A stretch of DNA of 64,000 bases from Monocercomonoides exilis (GCA_001643675.2 LSRY02000007.1:1121001-1185000), one strand, 5' to 3'. Positions 34,917-48,432 are shown, counted from the first letter of the stretch. Program-made: numbers and translations. Notes: generated from the sequence alone by a model not told the origin.

Positions 34917-37900
34917 CAAAAGTCAGATCCTTTTTCTATCTCTTCTGTTGAAGACAATTGGCTCCCATTAAAAGCAGAAAAGCATCTTTTTTCTTCAATG
35001 CTTCTGAATGGAAACAACATTCCAACATTCTTCATCATTTGTTTTTTCCAAAATCGCTTATTCAATTGTAACCATCCTCTGCCTTCTTTCCATATTCCAT
35101 TCACATTCATCGCTTTTGAATATTCATGCAAAAGTCCCTATTATCAATTAAAAAATAAAGAAAAAATATAAACAAATACATAAAATTGATATTAAAAATA
35201 TCACAAATCAGTACCATTTTCTTTTCTCAATATTCTGATTCACCAATCCCTTCTTCTTCTTCTCAAATTTTTGTCAGATTTCTTCTTCAGCCATTTCCTC
35301 AATTTTCCGATTTTTCTTTTCTGTTGCTTCCCCTTTTTCTTTTTCAAATCGCTGTACAAATCTTCAAAGCCCTCCTCTTCCATTCATTTCATTTAATACC
35401 TCTGGCTCATTCTTCTATATTCTCAAAAAATTGTTATTGCCTGATTTCTGAAAAGCATCCAATTTGCTCTTTTTCCCATGTTCATTCATTGCCTGAAAAC
35501 ATCCTTTCATAAATCTTAATCCCGAAAAAAAAATAAAAAAAAATTGTTTGAAAAATTGGAGGAAAAAAAATAATACAAAACACACAGAAAATAATTTTAT
35601 TGCCAATCTTCACACCCTTTCTTCTTCTTCTTGAGCCTCTCAAAATACTGTTCTTTTCTGCTAACAAAACTCGCCTTCTTTGTTTCCGCTGCCTGTATCA
35701 TTGCCAATGGAATTGATTCTGTTCTGCTTCCATAAACTTGCTTATTTCCAATTCATGGCACTATTTCCACTCGAATAACACACAAATAATTAAAATCCTT
35801 CAATAAAATTTTAATGAAGAGGAAGGTGAAGAAGAATGAGAAGAAAAGGAAGAATATGATAATGGCCAAGAAGGAAAATATATATATATATATATATATA
35901 ATTTCGTTTGCTGAAATAGCGCATATGAAAACAATGACGGCGAAGAAGAAGATGATGAAAAAGAAGACGAAGATCTTATAGAAATCTTAAATGTCGGATA
36001 TATTCTAACAGAAGATATTCTGAGCATCATAACCTCGTTCTCTTCTTCAGTTGCAAATCCTTCGATGGCACAATGCCAAAGGCGATAGCAAAATGACTCA
36101 AAGTCCATTTTGCCGGTAATTTTCCTCCAGCTGCCTGTATCACACAGAACTGCCTGATTTTCTCGCATTTTTGGCTCTCAAGCAAAACAATCAAGTGCCA
36201 TTCTACCACTCTCCTCGGTACATAAAAGCAATGTCTTTCCATTCCCTCCCCAAGAAAGTCGCCTTGTTCTGTTCCAACTGCGTCCAATCTCCTTTTTTTG
36301 TTATTTGTTCCAATCTTTCCAACAAACTTAAAAATGAAAATGTCCTCTTCGTCTTCTTCAAAAAGGTTCCCTATTCGGGCAAATCTATCATTATTCCTTT
36401 TGGCCTTGGACATCTTTCGACCCCGTTGATTTCTGCTCCATCAGAATTCATTTTTCATCGCATTTCTATCCATCGCGCATGTTGAGTCCATAATAAGTCA
36501 CATAAATATTTGTATAAAAAAATATATTCAGGCTCTAACATATTTGTTAGATAGCATTTTGCTCGCTTCTCCGCTGTTCTCCTCTGCTTAGAATAAATTG
36601 ATTTTAAATATAAATCGTCTGAATCACAACTTTGGAGAAAATACAGATAATAATGTCTTTGCAATCAATAGAACAATAAAAAATACACACACAAAAATTT
36701 TCACATTTTCACCGAAAATGTTGTGGCTCCACAGCATTCCATCAATCAAAATGAACAATTTCATCTTCCATCAATAAAAAAAGAGTTGTTATTGTTGTTG
36801 CTTTTTCATCACTAGAAATATTTCATTTAACCCAGCTGCATTTTTGGTCACATGTAATTTTCATTCTGTAGATATTTCTTGAGCATTTGACATTGCTTGA
36901 TCATTTTCCATAACGAATAAGAGCCACAAAAGAAAAGGAGCACAACTCGATGTGTCGTGGCCGAATGGGCATATGAAGACAATGTGATTGCAACAGGATA
37001 GATTTATGGTGTGGAGTGACGGAGTTGAGTTTTTGGAGGAGGCTGGGCTTTGAGAGGGGATATGAACGATAAAAGGAAGATTTTTTGTGGAAAAGAGGTG
37101 TTTTTGTGAGATTTAAGAGGCAAAATGGATGTTTGGGAGATAGATTGGGATGAGGTTTGGAGGGGTTGTTTTTTCGATTTTTGTGAGTTGGAATGTGCAG
37201 AGGTCGTGTTTATTGCTGGAGAAAAGGATTTTGCTGTTGAGGAGGTGGGGTGAGGAGGAACGGAGAGGAGGAAGATGAGTGGAATATATTTACTGGAGGG
37301 GAAGATGAGAGATAGAGAGATGTGTGGAGGAGATTTTTTTTTCAAATGCAGGGAGAGAGAGGGGGTTCATATGAGATGGTGTAAGAGGGAGAGTATTTGT
37401 GGGCTTATGTTCGATAAGAAAGAGAAGTGGATTGAAGGGAAAAAAAGTGAGAGAGATTTTATTATCTTTTGTTATTTTTTATTGAAAGGACAATTTGTCC
37501 GCGCCAGGCATTTGTAGGGCAAGGGATGGAGGTGGAGGCGGAGGAAGACGGGAAGAAGGAACATCATCGCTGGCGCTTTGCATTGGAGGTGTGGAGACAG
37601 AGGAAGATGAGGGGCTTACTTCGAGAGGGTGTTTTGCACCAAAGAGAGGCAAAATAATGGAGATATTTAATTTTCAACATGAAGAAGGATGATGGAGAAT
37701 GAAGTGGAAAAGATTTTGCCATCGTTTGTGGAAGAGATGGAGGATATGTGGTGGAGTGGTATTGTTGTTGTTTTGGGGGGAAATGGAGAGAAGAAGAAGG
37801 AAACACAGCGAAAAGGGATGGGAAGAGGTTATTCAGATGGAATCTTCTTCATAGCTTGCTTTTTTATGGAATGGAATTTGTGGAGGTTATTTGGGTGGAA

Positions 37901-38128
37901 GCAGAACAGATAATTGATCTTTTGTTAATATTTTAAAAAGATGAAAAAAGAAAAAAGTCTGTGAAAGGTGGCTATTGTGAAAGATATCGGTTTGCATTTT
38001 TTAATTAATATTTTTTATCAAATGTTTTGATTTTTTATTATGAAATTATGTTTTTTTGCAGGATTGCTCAATGACAATGAATGAACAAGGAATATGGTTT
38101 GAGGGGATATTGGATGCATTAAAAGAAA
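34917..38128. other. Region of unresolved coding content
   Basis: Minus-strand fragments at 36.0-36.5 kb look protein-like (GIMIDLPE, then KKGDWTQLEQNKATFLGREW, then GSWRKITGKMDFESFCYRLW), but they lie in different frames with TGA between them, and no family is recognised. A (TA)n tract lies at 35878-35901. From 37.0 to 38.0 kb the plus strand is strongly purine-rich (GGAGG/GAAGA) and its open frames are low complexity. I see no intact gene here. Confidence 0.35.
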
Positions 38129-41100
38129 TCAGGACATAATAATTGGTTGGGAGTAAAGAAGAATGAGCAAAATGAAATATTAACGAAATGAAAAGAGAAG
38201 AAGATATTTTTTTTTTTTGAATTTTTTATTATTGAAGGCATCCTGGACAAATGTTGTTAAATGAAAAAAGAGAGAGTGTTGAAATTGACGATGCAGCACC
38301 AGAAATGGAAGAGGCAAAAGAAGAAGAAGAAGAGAATGAAAAAGAAGCAAAAGCAGAGGCAAAAGCAGAATTAAAAGCAGAAATTTTCTTTGAAGTGAGC
38401 GTTTATCTGCCCGCTGTTTTGGAACATATTTTTCGAAATATCTGTTATGAACATAATACTCAATATGCTTATTTTGAATTGAAGATTGAAGATTTGATAG
38501 TTCTGAAGCAAAAGGAAACAACGTTTTGTGAATACTTGTTGAAGATGAACTGAATTGAACTGAAAAGAAATCAATCAAATCTTGAAGTGATTGAATTGCT
38601 TTCGATGGAAGATTATTGTTGACCGCGTTCACCAGGGTTCCAAACTCCGAATGACAATAATTTTTACCGTGATGCTCCCCAAAAAAGCTGAGTTCGCATA
38701 TTTTGTTACGAAAAAGTGGAGTTGAATGAGAAAGAATGAAATGCAAAACTAAACGATTGCGATTATGAGCTCCTGAATCGCAGAAGAATTTGAATGTTTG
38801 AATGCGTTTGAAAAGCGGTCTTTTCAAAACAGATTGAAGACATTCAATAACGAACTGATGATCGTTTGACAGAGAATCAGAAAAGAAATTGAATGTGTTT
38901 TTTTGGAATTTGTTATCCTGAAGATGAAATGTAATGATAGTAAATTGAGATATTTATGTGTTGTTGTAGAATTCTTTCTGGAGTTGAACATTGCAAAGAG
39001 GAAGTTTCCACTTTTCCTTAAAATCGAAAAGGCAAACAAGTTCTTTTTCAGAAAGCGAAGATACAGTTTTATTAAAATGAATGTACTGCCATTCGGATGT
39101 TTTCTTGTGAATGTTCAATGCAGCAAGTTGCTCCATATTATTTTTTGAAAGATTTGCATTAGGTGGAAACGATTTTCGTTTGTTTTCCAAATAATTCAGT
39201 CTTTGGCAAAGGTCGCACACATCTGTTCGTTTTTTTGGTTTTGAAAATTGTGTAGTGAGTCTGTAAAAGTATGAAAGCGACACGTTAATGTGTGTTTCTT
39301 TAGTAAAATCCTCCCATAATTTGGTTTTCGGTTTCGAAATTAGTCTCTTTTCGAAAGGAGAAAATACTCTAACTTTTTGTTTGCTTCTTGTGAAATGATC
39401 ATGGAGTGAAATACATTTGGGAAGCAAATTGAAAGTGGAGTTGGCAATTGTTTGTTTGTTAGTGGAATAAGTTGAATACGAATTGTTTGGTGAATAAGAA
39501 GAAATAGCTTGAATTGATTGAGATTTGGGTAACATTCCTCCCCTTCTCTGTTCATGTCCGTGCACATCACTGTATTTTATCGCATAGAAGGATAAAGATG
39601 ATCTGTAACCTTTTTGAAAAAGAGAACATAATGTGCCGTTGAGATTTCTTTCATTTATTGATTGAGTGTATGAATCATTACACAAAAACCACAAACTTTC
39701 ATTCGATCTGCATCCTTTCACAATCGAAATGAAATGACCATGAAATTCATCTATCCTTTTGAATAGAACTTGTCCCACGAGTTGATACGAAAAACATTCA
39801 TGTGAGTCTTCAAATGACTGTTGAAATTCTGAAGTTGTACTTGAAACTGTTACCTTTTAGTGAATTTCACTTGATGCAAACGAAATATTCAAAGGTGGTG
39901 GCGAAAAGAATGGATTTTTTGTTTCATGAGACATTGCTAAAACGTTTGGAAATGAAGTGATTCTGATGTAACGAGAAGCTATATTCATTTCGTGACATGC
40001 TTTGCATTTGTCTTTGTTTGATGATGATAATTTTTCAGAAATAAACGAACTATTTATTCCATCTATGACATTAGAGCTGCTGATAATAATGCTATTCATA
40101 TTTGAATCAATTCTCTCAGAAATACTGCTGCAGAATTCACATTGGGAATACCTTATTATTGCAGGTGAAACATCTTTGTTTGTTATTTGATTGTCACTTT
40201 TGAATAAATTCATCAGTTGTTCATAGCCCACTGTGACATTCTGCTGTTCCCTTTTACCAAGATCAAGAAAACTATCCCATGAATCGATGAGTTCATTATT
40301 CCAAGTAACAATTGGTTTCTTATCATTGGCCAATTCATTACATACGTTGTTCAAATGATTTGATAATTTGTTGTCACCATCGTTTCGAATAGATATAGTC
40401 TTTTGTTGCATTTACACAGATGTCCGACGTTGAAAGATTGAGTACAAATAGCACGTGTTTCCCATGTTCTGTAAACCATTCCTTGTGAATTGCCTCAATT
40501 GAATATTATTGCTTGTGAGATCGTGAATCTTGGATGGTCCTTCAATTTGTTCAGAAATGTTAACAGAAATCGGAGGAATCAAAGAAGGAGATGGAAAATC
40601 ACGAATAATATTTTGAAAGTATTGCTTTATTTAATTGTAATTATTGTTCTTTTTTTGTTTATTTGATTCCTGTGATCCTTTATTTCCTTTTTTGAAATCC
40701 GATTCTTTTTTTGAGTTCTGTTCACCTCATCATAGGCAGCATTGGGGAACGTATGAAATTTTGTTGTGAGATCACTTTGAAGATGGAGATTGTTTTTTTG
40801 CGATTCATTTGTATTATTTCTCTGAACAGAAATAATATCGTTCCAAGGAGATTCATCAACAAACTTTTCATAATCTTTAGGGACTTTTTTGATTTGCTTT
40901 GTCCTAGAAGAAGTTGAAATTTCTGTTGAGTGATTAATCATCCAGCTATTTCCTTTATTCCACTCTTCTTCATTTAGACCTTTTTAATCAATAAATAAAC
41001 AAACAAACAAAAAAATAAAATAAAATAAAAAGTGGAGATGTTAATACAAATAATTTAAACATTAATTTATTTTATAAAAAAAACCTGATTTGCATTTTGG

Positions 41101-41668
41101 AACGACTGGTTGCTTTGGTGGAACTATTTTGAAACTGTTTCGTTCAAATGTTTGCTTTGCATGATTGACTTTCCCCTGAGTTACGTTATATCCATATGAC
41201 ATCATTTGGCTGATGGACATCACTTGGGATAAAGCTTGAAGCATTGTGGTTTGCGAATGAGTCGGAGAAATGTTATATGCAATTGACAGATTCTTTAGCA
41301 AAAAATAATAATCAGCTACAAAATTGAAATAAAAAGAATTGTTTCAAGAATAATCTGAATCAAAAAGAAGTAAATGAGCAAAACACACAATTTAATTTCT
41401 TCTTCAGTTTCTTCATTGTTGAAGAAGCTTTTTCATATCGACAGAACAAATAATAAAGCAAGTCTAACTTTGAATCTCCTCCAATTCTCAAAACTTCATT
41501 CCACAACGTCTCTGCTCTGGAATGAAGAGTTGATGTTGGAAGTTTTGAAAATCTTGATTTCGAAAATTCTTTTGACATTAACGACTACAACTGCTCAGTT
41601 GTCAATTAAGGGATATGATCTAAACAACCAAAAACCGAAAATATTGCCAACAGATTTATAAAAGTCAT
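38129..41668 (-). CDS. USP-type deubiquitinase fused to a DDE transposase-like domain
   Basis: Three exons (41668-41389, 41315-41085, 40979-38129) with introns of 73 and 105 bases. The start is ATG 41668. A K/N/S-rich N-terminal third leads to a USP Cys box NGLQNMGNTCYLYSIFQ (Cys codon 40451-40453), a zinc pair CEFC...CKAC, and the His box EFHGHFISIVKG with WFLCNDS. In the same frame follow PKKRTDVCDLCQRLNYLENK, LVCLFDFKEKW, FFCDSGAHNRN and LSFFGEHHGKNYC, a D...D...E layout typical of DDE transposases. Three in-frame TAA codons (40412, 39857, 38954) fit Gln, and there is no TGA until 38129. One frame break lies at T7 (40706-40712). The C-terminal Leu-rich tail translates a purine repeat and is doubtful. 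Confidence 0.7.
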
Positions 41669-42789
41669 AAATAATATTCAATTAATGAGGAGAGATTGCT
41701 TATTTTTGTAGGAACAAAAACGATAAAGAATCATTTTTACTGGGAGACTGAAGGTATTTTCCTTTTTAACATTTTACGTTATAGAATCTTCTCGAAAGAA
41801 TTCCAGAAAGAAAAATGTTTGTTTTTTTATTTTTTTATTTTTTCAATAAACAAAAACAGTTCTAATAACATCTATATTCAACAACTTTTCATTTAAAAAA
41901 TATGTGACCTCATTCAACATCAACTCCGAGTTTCCACATAATAAAACATTAACATTGCTGTTTTCCTTATCAGAAGATTCTCTTCTTTGGCTGTTGCGTT
42001 TTATTCACATGAAAAAATGTTGATAACATTTGACTTATCCAAAATCAGATTTTCATTATCTGATTTTCATTTCATTATGTATTCATGTCATTGTTGAGGA
42101 TTTTCTTTTTTTGCTATCATTCCGTGGCACTCGCTCACATCAATGTGATTTTAATAATGAATGTTGAAAACAATATTTGTTTCATAAGTTTAAAAGATAA
42201 CTATTTAATATATTCGTAATCTGAAATAGCTTTTTTTCAAAATTTCTGATATGCTGTTTAAAAAACATTTAATGTTTGCAACTTGAAAAACGTGAGGACA
42301 AAAAGAATCTTCATAATTTGAATTATTATGAAATTCAATCAAAAAACCAATGAGAAATGAAATTGAAGCTTCAACAAAAAATTATTATAACTCATTCAGT
42401 TCATGTCTCTTTCTTTTTTGTCAAATCATCAGTTGAAAATTATCAATTCGAGATATTTCTTCTCCATATTAAAAAAGGAAATTCGACATCATTCCCAATG
42501 TTGTTAGCAACATGTTTGTTGGAAAAATATAAATGTTTTATGTTTTGTCGATTTTTTTGATCTAAATGAAGAAGCAGTTAATATTCTAGTGATGAATCTT
42601 TTATCAAATATGATTTCCCTCTCAAAAATCATTTTTATCTCTAGAACAACTACGCTTTCTTTATGTTTGTTGTAAATTTTATTTTGTGCATTCAAATAAC
42701 TATTTATTGACAACCTCCTTTTCATTCTTTCTCATTAAAAATAAGGTCAAAAAACGAAATATTAACCAGAATATGATGGAAATACAAGA
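41669..42789. other. AT-rich spacer
   Basis: No gene is seen. The 5' region of the deubiquitinase-DDE gene lies at its left end. Short open frames are of AT-rich composition without motifs. Confidence 0.45.
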
Positions 42790-43299
42790 TTATATGCTTT
42801 AAGAGATTGGAACTTTTGATGTTAATCAGTGGATGCATCTTGAATATAATTATATTCAGTTGAAAACAAAAAGCTATATCTTTGAAGAGTTCTGTGAAAA
42901 GCAGCTTGGATGGATGAACATCTCACTATGCAACTTCTGCAGTTTCTTCTCTCACATTGCGAACAACAAACACTGGTGTGAAAAGTTGCGCATAGGGCTG
43001 CTGAACTGAATGGAATTGAAACTTCGTGGAACTTTTCATAACAACGGTGAGAATCTTGTTCAGAAAAAACATTTGGAGCTGAAGAAGAGGTCCTCAGAGG
43101 TGTGAGCGGATCATTAAGTGAGAAGGCGAATGGTTACTGCAAGTATTGCAATGCCAATAGTGGAAAAAGGACTGGAGGCAGCTGAGCATTGAATAGAAGA
43201 TGTGGCTCTGTCACCAGCATCGACAGCGCTGTTTGTGCTCGAGGAGCAAGAAGAGAGAGAAGAATTCAAAAAGGAGTCAAAGAGGAAATATGCAAACAA
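42790..43299 (-). pseudogene. Cys-rich protein relic
   Basis: Two minus-strand frames look translated: one with an Ala/Ser-rich hydrophobic end (STIGIAILAVTIRLL, 43299-43114), and one with a Cys cluster (TSVCCSQCERRNCRSCIVRC, about 43100-42830). The spacing suggests a former secreted protein, perhaps related to the surface family, but no repeat block matches. Broken. Confidence 0.25.
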
Positions 43300-43319
43300 G
43301 AAGTACTTGGAAGACCATG

Positions 43320-44400
43320 TTCTGCATAAATGAGATCGCTTTATTCTGTTGTTGATGAAGAGTGTACTGCTATTTCTTCCTCGCCTTCTTCTTATTCTTC
43401 AAAAATTAAATCTGAATCAAGTGCAGGGAAGAAGAACTGAAATCCTCTCTCTTTTTCTAATCCATAAATTGTGCACACTCTGTTTAAAATATGATAAGTT
43501 GAATTTGAGAGAAATTCTTTTCCTTTTTTCTGACTGTCAACATTCAGTGTTTCATCTTTACTGAATGAAATGTTTTTTCTGTTTAAAGGATATTCCTCGA
43601 TCTGCTCACTGTTGCTTGCATGTTCTCATTTCACGATTGCTGTGTTTCATCATTTAATCTTCATCCCTCTTATCGATGCATTTGAAACAGTTGTGAATTT
43701 GATTTGTACAATTATGTTGAAAGAATCAACAGCAAAGCCCGTCCATTAGCATATTTCTCTGCATTTCGCATTTGCCGGATCCAATTCACAGTCAGCTATA
43801 AAACGTTTTAGAACTCACGATTCCATTCAGCAATCTTTCCTTATTAATTAACAAATAACGCTGCCTGCAAATTTCAACGAAGTGAAATTCGAATATTTGA
43901 CATTCTACAAAAATGCACAATTGATTTTTGACTTTTATTATCTACGGATGATTATTATGAATGTTTGTGTAAACTTCAAGAAAATAATATTGTATTGATA
44001 TGTTTTCTATAATTTCAATTTCAATAAACATTATTGTCAGCTATCTTCAAACAAAAGAATAGTTTCCACGAGTTATTGCTGGACTTCGTGCTCCAAATGG
44101 TTCGCCATTTATGGATAACCATCTTCAAAACTGGTTTTATGGAATTTGAAATCGATTGATATTCATTGATTGATCCTAAGATATTTGTTATTCCAAAAAA
44201 AAATTGATTCAACAAATGAAATGTTTTTTTATTATTAAATAAAAAAAGAAAAGAAATCAGAAATTTCATTCAAATTCTTTTCTTATTTTTTCAAAGTGAG
44301 TATAATAAATTGAACAAAGCTATTTTATGAACTTTCTGGGTTTTTAATTTGTTTTAAATAATAGTGTTTACAAACCTTTTCAAGGAATTGATAAAAACAC
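43320..44400. other. Spacer without recognised gene
   Basis: AT-rich. Small open frames have no motifs, and no repeat tips were found. Confidence 0.4.
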
Positions 44401-44405
44401 ATATT

Positions 44406-45365
44406 TCATTCTTTAACTGGCACATTTTCTTTAACAAGAACACACACTTATTTAAGCTCCAACTCACTTCCTATCTCACAAGCTCCATCCACACGAATGC
44501 GCAGATCATGGCTCGCTACCAGATACCTCATTCCATATTCAATCGAATAGCACAGATCTTTTACTGTCCCGCATTTCTTGATATCCTTCCCTCCTTTCCC
44601 TTCAATCGATGAAACAACAATCGTATCTGATTAGAAAATCAAAATGAAATCCATCAGATCCACTGCTTCTGAACTTTCTGAGTCAACCCCAAATATCGCG
44701 TTGTATCGCACAAATTCGCTCCCACTCAAGTCTAGCTTGAACAGCGTCTCATTGATCTGTCTCGAGATATTCCAGCACTCAATGAAGATGTCTCTCCCTT
44801 CCTTTCCGCTCTTCGAGTCAAACTCGTCCCTCTCAAACAGCATTCCTTGCTCCCCTGAATACTTCAACGCCAGATACAATCCCCCTCCCTTCCCCATCGT
44901 CACAGAGCATCCACACTGAATAACTTTCGAATTCACCACTTGGATCATGCTTTCCTTGCTCAGGTCAGCAAACACCGCTCCCCTTTTCGCTGAAGAGCCT
45001 GCTGCACACACTTCAAGCGCGCTGTTGATAATCTCTGCATCAGTCGTCAGCGTTGTTGGAACTGTTAGCGCACTCGCTCTCCAAGCCAGAATCATCATTT
45101 GTTGAATTGCAGAACCCCTCAATATCAGATATCTTTCTTGATTTCTTAAGCTCTGCAGGGCTTTTTCCATAACAATTACTGACCCATTTCCCATCATGCT
45201 GCTGAACACGCTCACGTAAGTAATTATGCACTGGCTGCTTCTCGACACATCCATCACATTGCTTTTCATCCTGTTCACCTCAATAAAAAGCTCTTTCGCA
45301 TTCAAACTCCCAGACTTCATGAAATAATAGTGAAATCTTTGAACAATATGATAGCGAAGCTTCAA
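44406..45365 (-). pseudogene. Surface-protein gene fragment with a recoded TAA
   Basis: The fragment carries MGKGGGLYLALKYSGEQGM, DIFIECWNISRQINETLF and DLMDFILIF, then TAA (44631), then SDTIVVSSIEGKGG, C-GTVKDLC and YSIEYGM, ending at TGA 44406. The large gene at 7.7-8.0 kb reads IHQSDTIIVSS at the same place, so the TAA stands exactly where a CAA/CAG Gln is found. No signal peptide, membrane or kinase part is present. A partial copy, possibly silent. Confidence 0.75.
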
Positions 45366-46428
45366 TCGAAAGAAGAAAACAAAGTATTATTAAAACTGAT
45401 CTCTTGCCACTTTTGAAAAGCAGAACTCCTTGATTCATTTGAATTTCTTAAAAATTATCATGAATAAAGAAACGGAAATAATTGTTGAAAACATATAATT
45501 TCAAACAAATTTTATTTTCTCGAATCAAATTTCAATTGATGTTATTCTGAGTTCAGAGTCATTTGTTTGCGTGAATACAACCCAACGAGTACAAGGATCC
45601 AAATGTTATTAATTTGAGAATTAATTTCTTCAAATCTTTATGACTCAAAGCGGAAACAAAAAATGCTCACATTCGACAGAAATTTGAAAGTCGACATCAA
45701 AAATTGTCAAAGAAACATAATATTGAAAAATATCAGAAAAAATAATATTCATACAAACCTAGGAATTGTTTCAAATGCTATTATTCTTTGCTTTCTGAAC
45801 AGATTTTCTTTGTTGAACCAACTTTGAAAAATATTTCTGTAAAATAAATTTCATCTCCTTTCTGTTTAAAGAAGATAGATAAGTTAACATTCTTGTAAAG
45901 CAAATTCTCTTTTTAACACTTCTGAAAGAGCAATGAATCATCTTCAAAAAACATTATTCATGAAAAATGGTTTTTCTCCAAAATTGATTGTGTTGTATCT
46001 ATTCTGAATGTGATATATTCAAGATAGACAATAATATCCAGATAAAACACATTGATTTGAGCAACATGGAAAAAATTGATAGAAAAAATTATTATCATGG
46101 ATCATGTGGATTTATGATCCCAAAAAGAATCACCCATCTTATTTTTGTAATTTTTTTATCTTCATATCTTTCAATTCCTCCACATATCCGTATCTATTTT
46201 TTACTTCTTCCTCTCTTCCACTTTCTTCTTCTCCAAATACATTCGTCAATTTCAACTGTTTTTCCAACATAACCTATCATGACAGGGTTTCTATTAATGA
46301 TATTCATGCACTCAACACGTAAAACACTACTCCAATATCCCACAATTTTTGGATCTTCATCTATTATAGAGCTTATCTAAGTTTGCATTAGCCCTTGCCG
46401 TAGTAATAAAACGATAAATAAGAATTTG

Positions 46429-46677
46429 TCAACACCTGTTTTGTTATTTTCCAATCTTGTACTATAAAAACTGTCCGTTTTTTGTTGAATTTGTTGCACA
46501 TCCAATATTTCTAAGTTCCTTTTTCATTTAATAAAGCCAAACTCTTATGTGAATAACACACTCAGGATGTTTGCCTTGCATTACAAATCGATTAAACCAC
46601 TGCCAAGCCTTTTTTTCATCAGTGAATGTTTTCAAAAGTTCAAAATAATGTTCCTTTTCATCTTCTGGATACCCCAT
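46429..46677 (-). pseudogene. Merlin-type transposase N-terminal relic
   Basis: Starts MGYPEDEKEHYFELLKTF and continues DEKKAWQWFNRFVMQGKHPE. It aligns with the N-terminus of the Merlin copy at 53.7 kb (NRTFNDKEKAWNLYFTVLRD). TAA and TAG codons in the frame fit Gln, and it ends at TGA 46429. The catalytic domain is gone. Confidence 0.5.
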
Positions 46678-46936
46678 TTTCACTGAAATTTTATTTGATC
46701 AAACACATAAAACGTCAGTTTCACTCAAAATTGTGTTTTTTCTAAAAAATATACCAGTCATATTCTCGCATTTTCAATTATATAAAGATTGATAAAATAC
46801 ACTAATAAGTATGAAGCAATAGAATAATTAAAGTTTTGAGTTCTTCGATGAAATACCATTATGTCATTTTTCCTTTTATTTCTTCGTTCATTGTCATCTT
46901 CGAAATCATCATCTTTTAAAATTTGGGATTTTCTTT

Positions 46937-47818
46937 TCAGTCTTTTTTTGGCTTCTCTTCATAAAACAAATCTTTTTCGATTGTTTCTTTAATAGAATCA
47001 TCTCTTTTCTTCTCATCTTTCATCTTTTTATATTCTTTCCATTCATTCAAAAATAATTGGTCTGAAATATTTATACAATGGAAATTGAAACGATGGGATT
47101 TTTTTTTCTGTTGAACTGAAGGAGTGTCAGGAAACTTAGCAGAAACAGAGTTTGACTGCACAGACAGCACGCCACTTTTTTCAAATGCCGAGGAAATTGT
47201 TGGAGGAAGCAATGCAGTTTGCAAAGCCTGTGGTAAGGCATTTGCAACTGCTTTTCGTCTGAGTGCGATCAAAGAAGAAGACAGAACAACCTAGTTTGAA
47301 ATGAAACATCTTTGAAACACAGCAAAAACTCCGCAGTCAAGTTGCTGTGTGAGATGAGTGCTGTGTGGAATAAATGTAACTACGTCAATTGATGTATCTG
47401 ATATTTTTTGCCATAGATGTGGCTGTGCTCTAGAAGGATGAGAATCCAAGAGAAGCAAGCATCTATTTTCGTTCATATCAAGCAATTTTCTTCTTTGGAC
47501 AATTCCAGGTAGCTGTATCTTTTCAGCATTACTAGTTAACAATACATCAGTCATTTATGCATCATTGTCTTCCCAGGCGTGAATCTGCGGGCTAAGCAAG
47601 ACCTTCATTTCTTGTGGTAGTTTTTTGATGGCCAAAGAATAAGGCTTGGCAAATAATAACCATCAGTAGCAACTGCAACCACAAGGGTGGAGTTTGGCAT
47701 GTTGATTGGTGTTTTGGAAAACCCGACTGGAACATCTGAAGGATGAACAGCTAGTTGCTTTGTGGAGTCGGAGAGACGTAAAGAGGATTCTTCGGTGTTG
47801 AAGATGAGAGAAGGAGAG
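46937..47818 (-). mobile_element. pogo-like DDE transposase (5' end missing)
   Basis: Catalytic blocks of a Tc1/pogo transposase: LIFNTEESS (first position, Glu where Asp is usual), NRCLLLLDSHPSRAQPHLW (second Asp) and IPHSTHLTQQLDCGVFAVF (third Asp). TAA and TAG (47291) in the frame fit Gln, and it ends at TGA 46937. One frame break lies on a six-base homopolymer (T6 at 47621-47626 on the plus strand). The DNA-binding N-terminal half is not visible upstream of 47818. The Glu at the first catalytic position suggests the copy is inactive. Terminal repeats were not located. Confidence 0.75.
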
Positions 47819-48246
47819 TATTAGTGAAAGTCATGAAGTGATTAAAGAAGAAAGAAAAAAGGTTGAAGAGGCTGCTTGTTTGACTCAGACAAATATCAAA
47901 TATTGACGTCATATGTCAATTTTTTTTTTGAAAAGTTCCTTTTATTCAATTTGCAAATATATCAATAATTTTATTTATTCATCAATTTCCTGTATCCACT
48001 CAAGTAGTTTCACTTAAATTTTTTAAAACAGCATTTTCAAATTTGAACTACCTTTTTAGTTAAGTTTGATAAGTGGGTTCTGATTATTGATCGAAGTGTG
48101 AAATTAATATTTTGTTTGAAAATTATACAAAAGTTTCTTTTAAAATACAATTTGACAGTTTTGTTTGAAAAAAAGAAATGGTAGAAATAAATAGCAGACG
48201 CTGAACTTTATTTTAACTATTTACAGCACAAACACTGTTTCATGTG

Positions 48247-48295
<49 letters not shown>
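48247..48295. repeat. Poly(A) run of 49
   Basis: An uninterrupted A tract. Comparable runs lie at 4437-4483 and 52559-52620. They may be real or may mark assembly joins. Confidence 0.9.
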
Positions 48296-48297
<2 letters not shown>

Positions 48298-48432
48298 TAT
48301 TTTCGAATTGAAATTAGCAATAAGATCATACTGCATTAAATAAGGAATGAAACTTCATTTCAAATTATTGAAAATTGATAATTATTGAATTGTGCGATTA
48401 GAATATTTTTCAAAATAAAAAAAATATAAAAA

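Noticed and set aside
36027-36500. A Myb-like domain in the W-T-Q-L-E stretch
   Set aside because: The spacing of the tryptophans does not fit, and the frame is broken by TGA and shifts.
38251-38553. Plus-strand frame with E/K/A-rich start followed by FFEVSVYLPAVLEHI
   Set aside because: It is antisense to the deubiquitinase-DDE gene, whose frame there is consistent upstream; the E/K part is a purine repeat. I cannot exclude that it is real, because the minus-strand tail there is itself doubtful.
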